DNA of 9,290 nucleotides from Acidobacteria subdivision 2 bacterium RH1 MAG20 (lineage in GTDB: Bacteria; Acidobacteriota; Terriglobia; Terriglobales; Acidobacteriaceae). The notes below the pieces were generated by a model. That model did not search any database, was not told where the DNA came from, and saw nothing but the letters and a program-made list of their open reading frames with translations. Each line of letters begins with the position of its first letter. Within the stretch, counting starts at the first letter, position 1. Shown in pieces: positions 1-5,691 of the stretch. Both the position numbers and the translations under genes were made by a program. Where the stretch lies: assembly GCA_002197545.1 (NCBI GenBank), contig NFUO01000266.1, positions 1 to 9,290 on the forward strand, given 5' to 3'.

Positions 1-87
1 AGTGCTCGATTGCCACACTGCCGCGATGAGCAGCACCAGAGCCAGCATGCTGAGTGCGAAAAAGGCTTGCGGTAGTCTGCGTCCCAT
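1..87 (-). CDS. Membrane-anchored protein, 5' part only (sixth gene of the electron-transfer operon)
   Basis: An open frame begins with ATG at 87 and continues past the window edge, giving 29 codons. The visible N-terminus is [20 protein letters not shown] followed by IAAVWQSST. This is a short basic stretch and then one hydrophobic helix, as in an uncleaved signal anchor or a signal peptide. The ATG shares one base with the TAA stop of the cytochrome b gene (TAATG), so translation is probably coupled and the product probably belongs to the same complex. In other bacterial Rieske/cytochrome b operons this place is often taken by a membrane-anchored cytochrome c. No haem motif is visible in the 29 residues, so that identity is only a guess. 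It is absent from simple long-ORF searches because it is cut by the window edge. Confidence 0.6.
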   Translation of the reverse strand, partial: MGRRLPQAFFALSMLALVLLIAAVWQSST

Positions 88-1373
88 TACTCTGCCCTCG
101 CAACTACGTGAACCCAAGGTGGAACAAACGCCCACCCCGGCCCTCGGAAAAAGGTTCCTATAACTATCAAGACCAGGTTCACCACAACAAACATTGTGAA
201 CAACCAGATGGCCCATTTGCGGTCGCTAGGCCGCCGGCTGGGGTTCCTGTCAAAGTACGGAATCGCAAGCAGGATAAACACCATGAGTGCGGGTGCGACG
301 ACCCCTCCCAGAAGCGCGGAATGGCTAACTAGCTCCTGCAGTCCAAGGAAGTACCATGGCGCCTTGGCAGGGTTGGGTGTCTTTGCCGGATTTGCTAGTT
401 CTTCAAGTGGAGCGTGGAAGAACAGGGACATAGCCATGATGCCCGTAACGGTGACCATCAATGCGATGGCCTCGCGAAAAAAGGCATATGGATAAGAAAA
501 AACCGCGTCATCTTCTTCTTCAGGAGTGATGGTTTCAAAAATGGGCTTGCCTGTGACCACTTCCATGAGCCCATAGGTTTTGTCTTTCGAGGTTGCCACG
601 GTCTTCAGCGACGCAACTTCAACCGGCGCGCCAATCGTAACGAGCGCTTCAGCCTTTTCCGGCTTCAGTTTCCATAAGGGCCGTGAAAGACCGCCGTCCT
701 TGCGGATTCGCCAGAAATGAACAATGGTGAGTAGGATCAGGAGCGACGGAAGAACAGCCACGTGGAGGACGTAGAAGCGAATCAACGCGGCTTCTCCAAC
801 CGTATGACCGCCGAGGAGTAACTCTTTAAGCTGTCCGCCCACGATCGGCGCATAGCCGCCGATGTTGGTTCCTACCGTAATTGCCCAGTACGCCAACTGA
901 TCCCAGGGCAGAAGATAACCGGTGAAGGAGAGACCAAGGGTCAATAGGAGGAGTAACACACCAATAACCCAGTTAAATTGCCGCGGTTTCTTATAGGACG
1001 CGGTATAGAAGACACGGCACATATGAAGGAATACGCATACCACCATGGCGTGCGCTGCCCAGCGGTGCATGGCGCGAAGAAAGGGCCCCATGAAGACGAC
1101 GAACTGCAAATCCTTCATGTCCTGATATGCAACCGGCGGATAGGGCCGGTAGTAGCACATCAGCGCAATCCCTGTTGTGAGCAGAATCAGAAACAGAAAG
1201 AAGGTGATGAATCCCAGGTAAAAAGTGTACCTGAACCTTAGGTTCTCCTTCTTCACCTTAGCCGGATGGATATGCAACCAGACGTTGAGAAAGACCAATT
1301 CGGACTTTCCCTTGTCGGTCGAAAGTGGATCCCGCCGGACGATGGATTGCCAGACTTCTCGAATCAGATTCAT
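87..1373 (-). CDS. Cytochrome b subunit of a Rieske/cytochrome b (bc-type) quinol oxidoreductase, fused b6 + subunit IV form
   Basis: This is the membrane core of a bc-type complex, which oxidises quinol and passes electrons to the Rieske protein. Residue numbers count from the GTG at 1379. Helix B carries the haem ligands H105 and H119 (MHRW...FLHM). Helix D carries H206 and H221. The 14 and 15 spacing matches b6-type proteins rather than mitochondrial cytochrome b. LPWDQ at 157-161 is also b6-like. After four helices comes a charged linker of about 75 residues (230-298, with an EEEDD run), then three more helices equivalent to subunit IV, so both halves are in one 428-430 residue chain. The Qo motif is A340-P341-W342-Y343 in place of PEWY, so the usual Glu is absent. 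Two starts are possible: GTG at 1379, overlapping the Rieske stop (GTGA), or ATG at 1373, two bases after that stop. I chose ATG; the choice changes only two residues. The function is secure, but the quinone type and the effect of the Qo variant are not. Confidence 0.93.
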   Translation of the reverse strand: MNLIREVWQSIVRRDPLSTDKGKSELVFLNVWLHIHPAKVKKENLRFRYTFYLGFITFFLFLILLTTGIALMCYYRPYPPVAYQDMKDLQFVVFMGPFLRAMHRWAAHAMVVCVFLHMCRVFYTASYKKPRQFNWVIGVLLLLLTLGLSFTGYLLPWDQLAYWAITVGTNIGGYAPIVGGQLKELLLGGHTVGEAALIRFYVLHVAVLPSLLILLTIVHFWRIRKDGGLSRPLWKLKPEKAEALVTIGAPVEVASLKTVATSKDKTYGLMEVVTGKPIFETITPEEEDDAVFSYPYAFFREAIALMVTVTGIMAMSLFFHAPLEELANPAKTPNPAKAPWYFLGLQELVSHSALLGGVVAPALMVFILLAIPYFDRNPSRRPSDRKWAIWLFTMFVVVNLVLIVIGTFFRGPGWAFVPPWVHVVARAE

Positions 1374-1375
1374 CG

Positions 1376-1831
1376 TCACACCATCAACCGGTAACTGTCC
1401 GGCACTCCTTTGTCTTTGTCTACGCGTAGTTGTCCATCGCGAGCCATCGTTACTTCAAACCATTGCAACGGTCGTGGAGCCGGCCCGTGTAGCACGTCCC
1501 CGTCACGGGCAAATACGCTACCGTGACAAGGGCAATGAAACTTCTGGTCGCTTGGGAAATAGGCCACGGTGCATCCGAGGTGAGTGCAGACCGCACTGGC
1601 CACGGCAAAACCCTTTTCCCTGCTGCGAAACACATATATCTTTTCGTCCGCAAGGAAGGTCGGAGGGCCAAACGGATAATCGGCTGGGTCGCCGATCTTG
1701 AAGGACTGGGGCGGCTCATAAAAGACACTGGGCACTAGAAACCGGACAACGGCTCCGAAACTGACCGCCACGCCCGAACACAATGCAACGAAACCTGCCG
1801 TTCCCCAACTGAGAAAAGCTCGACGATTCAT
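1376..1831 (-). CDS. Rieske [2Fe-2S] iron-sulphur protein of the cytochrome b complex
   Basis: This subunit takes electrons from quinol at the Qo site and hands them to a c-type cytochrome on the periplasmic side. With ATG at 1831 it has 151 residues. The N-terminus [10 protein letters not shown] plus the hydrophobic stretch 11-34 is a twin-arginine-type signal anchor, as expected for a Rieske protein exported folded. The cluster-binding boxes are intact. C82-T-H84-L-G-C87 and C100-P-C102-H103-G-S give ligands C82, H84, C100 and H103 and the disulphide pair C87/C102. A GPAPRPL proline loop follows at 117-123. The frame can be opened seven codons earlier at a TTG (1852) that overlaps the upstream gene. 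ATG at 1831 is better because GGGGAG (1845-1840) sits 8 nt before it and the twin arginines then fall at positions 3-4. It lies 13 nt after the flavoprotein gene and abuts cytochrome b, so the three are co-transcribed. Confidence 0.95.
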   Translation of the reverse strand: MNRRAFLSWGTAGFVALCSGVAVSFGAVVRFLVPSVFYEPPQSFKIGDPADYPFGPPTFLADEKIYVFRSREKGFAVASAVCTHLGCTVAYFPSDQKFHCPCHGSVFARDGDVLHGPAPRPLQWFEVTMARDGQLRVDKDKGVPDSYRLMV

Positions 1832-1839
1832 TCCCTTGG

Positions 1840-1845
1840 CTCCCC
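1840..1845 (-). promoter_or_regulatory. Ribosome binding site GGGGAG that sets the Rieske start
   Basis: GGGGAG is read on the minus strand and overlaps the TAG stop of the flavoprotein gene by one base. It is followed by an 8-nt spacer and ATG at 1831. It supports 1831 over the upstream in-frame TTG at 1852, which lies before this site. Confidence 0.55.
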
Positions 1846-3683
1846 TATTCAAAGACTTCCCGCTCCTGCCGCTCGAGGGCTTCCATGGTGATGGCCCCGG
1901 TTGGACACCTATCGGCGCAGAGACCGCAGCGGATGCACTTTTCCTCGTTCTTGATGATGGCGCCCGCCTGTCCGACCTTCAGTTCGGCGGCAGGCACGCC
2001 GTAACGATCGGAAATCAGCGCGTCGTACCGCTCATCTCCGCTCAACTGCGTGAGATCGACGAGGCGCAGGCAGTTCTCAGGGCATATATCCACGCACCCC
2101 GCACAGAGAATGCACTTCGATCCGTCGAAAATGGTGTTGACCTGGCACTTGAGGCAACGACGCCCTTCGGCGCGCCCCTGCTCTTCGTCGAATCCCAGTT
2201 CTACTTCGGCGATTCCGATGCGGCGGTTGGCGGCCAGGACCGGCATTTTCTGTCGCGGTGTGGAGAGGAAGCCGCTCGGCATTTTCCAGTCGGGCAGAAT
2301 GCGGAAGCGGCGACGAACAGTCTTTTCGGTTTTGCCACTGAGATATAGGTGAATGGAGCGCGCGGAGCGGTGTCCGTTGGCCACGGCTTCAACCAAGACG
2401 CGCGGCCCGAAGGCCACGTCGCCGCCTGCAAAGACGCCCGGCGCGGTGGTGCTGAGGTCCTCATTGATCTTCAGGATTCCCCGCGGGGTTACCTGCACAC
2501 CATCGTCGCTATTGAGATAGGAGAGGTCCGCCTGCTGGCCAATGGCCAGAATCACGCTGTCGCAAGGGATGGTCTTCTCTTCATCGCTGAAGGCCGGATT
2601 GAAGCGCCCATTTTCGTCAAAGACCGTGAGGCAGCGGCGAACTTTGAGGCCGGTGGCTATGCCATCCTGCCCGACCACCTCCTTGGGCCCCCAACCGTTT
2701 TCAACTTCGATGCCCTCGTGTTCGGCTTCTTCCACTTCACCTTTCCACGCGGGCATCTGCGTGCGCGATTCGAGGCTGACCATGCAGACCTGCTCCGCGC
2801 CAGAGCGCATGGCCAGACGTGCGGCATCCAGCGCCGGCTGCAAGCTCTTGTCCTGTGGTTCTGCTAAACCGTACTCGGCCGACTCCTGCACCAAGCGCAC
2901 TGCGGCGCGGGCCACATCAATGGCAACGTTGCCGCCACCGACCACCACAACCCGCTTGCCCAGCTGGATCTCAAATCCAAGATTTACATTGATCAGAAAA
3001 TCGATGCCGTTGTAGACGCCTGACAGGTGAGCCCCCGGGATATTTAGCTCGCGGCCCTTGTTAAGACCCGTTGCCAACAAAACCGCATCAAACTTCGATC
3101 GAAGCTCTGTAAACGAGATATCGCGGCCTATCGTAACCCGGGTATGCAACGTGACACCCATGGCCAGGATGCTATCGACTTCCATCTTGATGATCTCCCT
3201 GGGAAGCCGAAACTGGGGGATGCCGAGATAGAGCATTCCGCCAGGAACCGGGGCAGACTCGAAGACCTCAACGGTATACCCGAGCAGTGCAAGATCATGT
3301 GCGCACGTGAGGCCGCACACGCCGGCTCCCACAATCGCCACGCGCTTGTCACGCTTGGGGGCGGGTGGAAGTACCTTTCTTGCCGGGTCGTGTCCGAGAC
3401 CGAGATTGTGCCGGTCCGTCGCATAGCGTTTCAAGGCGCAAATGGCGATGGGTTCGTCGATCTTGCCGCGCCGGCAGTTGTCCTCGCAGGGATGGGCGCA
3501 GATTCTTCCCAACACATACGCGAATGGATTCGGCGCGCGGGCCAGCAGGTAAGCTTCCTCGTCCTTCGAGATTCCAATCGCCTGCACGTAGCGCCCGCAT
3601 TCGGTGTGGATGGGGCAGGCGGTCTGGCAGGGGATATTTTTGTCGAAATACTCCCGGTCCGGAATCTTGACCGTGTAACTCAT
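1845..3683 (-). CDS. FAD- and NAD(P)-binding oxidoreductase, glutamate synthase small-subunit (GltD) type, with C-terminal 2x[4Fe-4S] ferredoxin domain
   Basis: A 612-residue soluble, probably cytoplasmic flavoprotein with no signal peptide or membrane helix. Domains in order: an N-terminal GltD-type iron-sulphur region with C19, C23, C29 and C62, C66, C70; an FAD dinucleotide fold at 115-142 (GAGVCG at 119-124); an NAD(P)-binding fold around 244-265 (GGGNVA at 249-254); the GltD-family FAD motif GVFAGGDVAFGP at 416-427; a CxxC pair at C510/C513; and two ferredoxin motifs, C524-C527-C530-C534 and C583-C586-C589-C593. The family moves electrons between NAD(P)H, FAD and iron-sulphur clusters. 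No glutamate synthase large subunit is nearby and the gene sits inside a Rieske/cytochrome b operon, so I infer a respiratory or electron-bifurcating role rather than ammonia assimilation. I prefer ATG at 3683, which has GGGG five bases upstream. ATG at 3698 would add five residues and is also possible. A GTG at 3782 opens the frame further but lies within a hairpin and adds an unconserved-looking tail. Confidence 0.88.
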   Translation of the reverse strand: MSYTVKIPDREYFDKNIPCQTACPIHTECGRYVQAIGISKDEEAYLLARAPNPFAYVLGRICAHPCEDNCRRGKIDEPIAICALKRYATDRHNLGLGHDPARKVLPPAPKRDKRVAIVGAGVCGLTCAHDLALLGYTVEVFESAPVPGGMLYLGIPQFRLPREIIKMEVDSILAMGVTLHTRVTIGRDISFTELRSKFDAVLLATGLNKGRELNIPGAHLSGVYNGIDFLINVNLGFEIQLGKRVVVVGGGNVAIDVARAAVRLVQESAEYGLAEPQDKSLQPALDAARLAMRSGAEQVCMVSLESRTQMPAWKGEVEEAEHEGIEVENGWGPKEVVGQDGIATGLKVRRCLTVFDENGRFNPAFSDEEKTIPCDSVILAIGQQADLSYLNSDDGVQVTPRGILKINEDLSTTAPGVFAGGDVAFGPRVLVEAVANGHRSARSIHLYLSGKTEKTVRRRFRILPDWKMPSGFLSTPRQKMPVLAANRRIGIAEVELGFDEEQGRAEGRRCLKCQVNTIFDGSKCILCAGCVDICPENCLRLVDLTQLSGDERYDALISDRYGVPAAELKVGQAGAIIKNEEKCIRCGLCADRCPTGAITMEALERQEREVFE

Positions 3684-3762
3684 GGGCACCCCATTCATGA
3701 GACTTATCCAAACACCGCGATCCGGAACTTTTGACCCAAGCAGAGCGAACTGGTTAAGAGGT

Positions 3763-3790
3763 CCCGGCGAGCGGGCCAGCACTCGCCGGG
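3763..3790 (-). other. Intercistronic stem-loop between the cytochrome c and flavoprotein genes
   Basis: A perfect 9-bp inverted repeat, CCCGGCGAG (3763-3771) and CTCGCCGGG (3782-3790), encloses a 10-nt loop. It starts 36 nt after the cytochrome c stop, in the only long gap (143 nt) inside the operon. On the minus strand it is followed by ACCTCTTAACC, with no U-run, so it is not a convincing intrinsic terminator. I infer a partial terminator, or an mRNA processing or stability element that lets the first two genes be expressed above the rest. Confidence 0.5.
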
Positions 3791-3826
3791 CTGTAAGACA
3801 TCTTCAGTGCGGTTACAGAGGCGGTT

Positions 3827-4237
3827 CTACTGTTGCTTCGCTCGAAGCTTCTGAATCTCTTCATCGGAGAGCATTTTATAGAACGCCGAGGGATTCTTAT
3901 CCTTGCGCACCTGCTGGTCGTAGACCAGGAAATCGAAGATCTCTTTGCCCTGGCTGCTGCTGATTCCGGAGTTCGGCTTGTGCATCATCCTCTTCACGTA
4001 GCGCTCCCACTCATCCCTGGTCATCGTGGTGTTAATGGGCCGAGCGATCGTGTGGCACTTGGAGCACTTGCTTTCAAAGACCTTGTAGGCCTTCTGCTGT
4101 TCCGGTGGGTACGAGGCCACATCGATTTTACCGGGCCCCTTATCCTGCGGGAGGGTTACGTTGCTGCTCTGCGCGGCCAGGAAAAAGGACGCGGTCATGA
4201 ATGCGAGTGCTGCCGTTAGTCGAATCGCCTTATGCAT
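3827..4237 (-). CDS. Small periplasmic monohaem cytochrome c
   Basis: A 136-residue exported cytochrome. Residues 1-24 are a signal peptide: a basic MHKAIR start, then a hydrophobic core ending FFLAAQS. The single haem site is C58-S-K-C61-H62 after the sequence KAYKVFESK. The following RMM (83-85) in VKRMMHKPNSG offers M84 or M85 as the distal ligand, giving a class-I-like short domain. The C-terminal tail (109-136) is highly charged. The family carries electrons between membrane complexes and outer-membrane partners. Its place between the porin-cytochrome and the Rieske/cytochrome b genes fits that shuttle role. The ATG at 4237 is 12 nt after the upstream stop. Its ribosome site AAGGAG (4251-4246) overlaps that stop, with an 8-nt spacer, so translation is likely coupled. 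The pattern CSKCHTI...EWERYV resembles the c-551 domain of green sulphur bacterial reaction centres, but I cannot confirm a subfamily. Confidence 0.88.
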   Translation of the reverse strand: MHKAIRLTAALAFMTASFFLAAQSSNVTLPQDKGPGKIDVASYPPEQQKAYKVFESKCSKCHTIARPINTTMTRDEWERYVKRMMHKPNSGISSSQGKEIFDFLVYDQQVRKDKNPSAFYKMLSDEEIQKLRAKQQ

Positions 4238-4249
4238 TTGAGCTTCTCC

Positions 4250-5581
4250 TTACCACATGAACCGGAAGTCAAGTTTGAGGAGTTTGTCGGTCGTGCCCAC
4301 AAGAGCGACCGGGTCGCCATCGTGTTCCTGGGTGTAGGCAGCGCGAACCACAACGTTGCCGCGGTCAGTCAGCGCGTGCTCGGTGCCAATGCCCCAGGCT
4401 CGTGTATGCATAGTCGGCTGCGTAGGCAAGGCTGCGGTGCCGCGATCAAGGCGCGCCATAATGACCGTTCCGGTCTTGAGATAGTAGTCCGCCTCGCCGC
4501 GGTACGTGTCCTGGGTGTAGTTTGCCTTGGGACCACCCTGCACAAACTCCCAGTCGTCCCGGCCATGAATGTAGCCGCCAAGAAGGTCCAGCTTGTCGAA
4601 AAACAAGTAATTTCCCATCACGCCGACACGGTCGAAGGTGGGTCGGTACGTGAACTCGTTCGTCGCGCCTGCATTCTGAATCTGGTCCTTCGATCCCTTA
4701 TAGAACAGCACGGTCACGCCGCCGTCGGGTCCAAACCAGTAATCGGCATCAGCCCATATGTCCTTGGAGTTCTTCGTCGACCCCGCGAGAATCTCGCTAC
4801 CGTCTGCATTGAGGCCATTGGTCACTTTGAACGAGACACCAAAGATGCGTTGAAAGTAATTGGAGGCCCAGGTATATCCCACGTCCACGCCAACCGGGTG
4901 CTGATCGAGGGAGAAGTTGATGGGATCGACGTTGGTCAAGGTATAGGCAGGGTCAGAGAATAGGTTATAGAACATCGCCGCCCGCGTTCCCTCGCCCTCC
5001 TGCATGTGGATCTCGCCGCCTTTGACGAAGAAGCTGCTGTTGGCTCGTCCGGCGGTGTATACGCCGAACCCCTGTTCCAGACCGCTCCCGCCATCCTGAT
5101 AAAGCTCGTAGTGGCCAAAGTAGGAAAATCCGGTGTCTGGCACGGTACCCGCCACGAACATCGCCGCCTCGTCCAGGTTGAAGCTCGAACAAGAGGAACT
5201 CTGTTGTGTGTCACTGCCGCATGAAGTGGAGGGTGATGCTGAAGTGACGTTTCCCGCGTCGGCCACTGTCTTGTCGTTCGTGACGCTTCCCTGAAAGATG
5301 ACGGCGAAGGAGTTGGTGAGGCTGAATCGGATGTCCTTGTCCAGCGCCGTGATCTTTGGAGCAGGCTTCGTGCCATCCATCTCGTCGGGCGGCATGCGGT
5401 AGCCAAGGCGCTTGAACATATAACCGTTCTTGTTCAGGGCCGGCGGGATGGTGTGGCAGGTGTAGCACTTGACGCCATATTTGCGTGCAAAGGCGGGAAT
5501 CGCGTGCCCTGGTTGGGGCATGAGCAGGACAAGACCGAACATCACCGGAACAGTCTTCAGGCTTGAGGTCCAGAGTTTCAT
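4250..5581 (-). CDS. Outer-membrane beta-barrel with N-terminal CxxCH haem site (Cyc2-like fused cytochrome-porin)
   Basis: A 443-residue protein. Residues 1-27 are a signal peptide ending PGHA. The mature N-terminus IPAFARKYGVKCYTCHTIPP carries one haem motif (C39-Y-T-C-H43), followed by ALNKNGYMFKRLGYRM. The rest has no further CxxCH. It is built of alternating polar/aromatic stretches typical of a large beta-barrel and ends LDFRFMW, a terminal aromatic of the kind that marks outer-membrane barrels. A haem within about 12 residues of the mature end, fused to a barrel of about 380 residues, is the architecture of Cyc2, the outer-membrane Fe(II) oxidase. The short FAR..G..C..CH....P.LN..G..FK..GY pattern also agrees as I recall it. 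Similar haem-barrel proteins of unknown role exist, so the substrate is open. C121 and C131 lie in a Ser-rich stretch and could form a loop disulphide. I chose ATG at 5581 (CAGGAG nine bases upstream) over GTG at 5632, because the latter puts the signal peptide inside the chain and starts upstream of the predicted promoter. Confidence 0.8.
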   Translation of the reverse strand: MKLWTSSLKTVPVMFGLVLLMPQPGHAIPAFARKYGVKCYTCHTIPPALNKNGYMFKRLGYRMPPDEMDGTKPAPKITALDKDIRFSLTNSFAVIFQGSVTNDKTVADAGNVTSASPSTSCGSDTQQSSSCSSFNLDEAAMFVAGTVPDTGFSYFGHYELYQDGGSGLEQGFGVYTAGRANSSFFVKGGEIHMQEGEGTRAAMFYNLFSDPAYTLTNVDPINFSLDQHPVGVDVGYTWASNYFQRIFGVSFKVTNGLNADGSEILAGSTKNSKDIWADADYWFGPDGGVTVLFYKGSKDQIQNAGATNEFTYRPTFDRVGVMGNYLFFDKLDLLGGYIHGRDDWEFVQGGPKANYTQDTYRGEADYYLKTGTVIMARLDRGTAALPTQPTMHTRAWGIGTEHALTDRGNVVVRAAYTQEHDGDPVALVGTTDKLLKLDFRFMW

Positions 5582-5590
5582 GTGCAGGAG

Positions 5591-5595
5591 CTCCT
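5591..5595 (-). promoter_or_regulatory. Ribosome binding site AGGAG of the porin-cytochrome gene
   Basis: AGGAG is read on the minus strand nine bases before ATG at 5581. It lies just downstream of the start predicted for the sigma-54 promoter (about 5596), so the leader would be only about 15 nt. It decides the start in favour of 5581 over the GTG at 5632. Confidence 0.55.
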
Positions 5596-5606
5596 GACGT
5601 CCACTT

Positions 5607-5623
5607 TGCAAATCAGGAGCCAA
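5607..5623 (-). promoter_or_regulatory. Predicted sigma-54 (-24/-12) promoter of the electron-transfer operon
   Basis: The minus strand reads TTGGCTCCTGATTTGCA. Against the consensus YTGGCACGRNNNTTGCW it keeps TTGGC, the next C, and TTGCA. The invariant GG (5621-5620) and GC (5609-5608) are exactly 10 bp apart. It lies in the 101-nt gap between an NtrC-type regulator and the porin-cytochrome gene, in the right direction. Counting 12 bp from the GC element puts the start near 5596. The mismatches are limited to the CACGR part. Promoter strength cannot be judged from sequence alone. Confidence 0.75.
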
Positions 5624-5675
5624 AGCCCGCACATTTTTGAAATCAATCAGTTACCGGCAGGCCTCGGAGTACGAT

Positions 5676-5691
5676 GGGGAATTCATTCCCC
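5676..5691. promoter_or_regulatory. Proximal enhancer palindrome (likely response-regulator binding site 1)
   Basis: The plus strand reads GGGGAATTCATTCCCC: perfect 7-bp arms (GGGGAAT/ATTCCCC) around a 2-bp centre. The centre is about 88 bp upstream of the predicted sigma-54 start, within the usual enhancer range. The site overlaps the stop codon of the regulator gene, so it doubles as coding and regulatory DNA. Assigning it to the adjacent NtrC-type regulator is an inference from position and symmetry. Confidence 0.62.

Noticed and set aside
1832..1852. Upstream TTG start for the Rieske gene
   Set aside because: It overlaps the flavoprotein gene, lies upstream of the GGGGAG ribosome site and moves the twin-arginine motif inward; ATG at 1831 fits better.
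2479..2488. Palindrome CCCCGCGGGG
   Set aside because: It lies inside the well-supported flavoprotein coding sequence and is explained by GC-rich codons.
3684..3782. N-terminal extension of the flavoprotein from a GTG at 3782
   Set aside because: The start codon lies in the intercistronic hairpin, and the added residues precede the conserved iron-sulphur N-terminus without family-like features. Only the ATG at 3698 remains a real alternative.
1836..5468. Plus-strand frames of 100 to 240 codons opposite the operon
   Set aside because: They mirror GC-biased codons of intact minus-strand genes with clear catalytic motifs and show no domains of their own.
5582..5632. GTG start for the porin-cytochrome at 5632
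   Set aside because: It would place 17 residues before a perfect signal peptide and begin upstream of the predicted sigma-54 start site.
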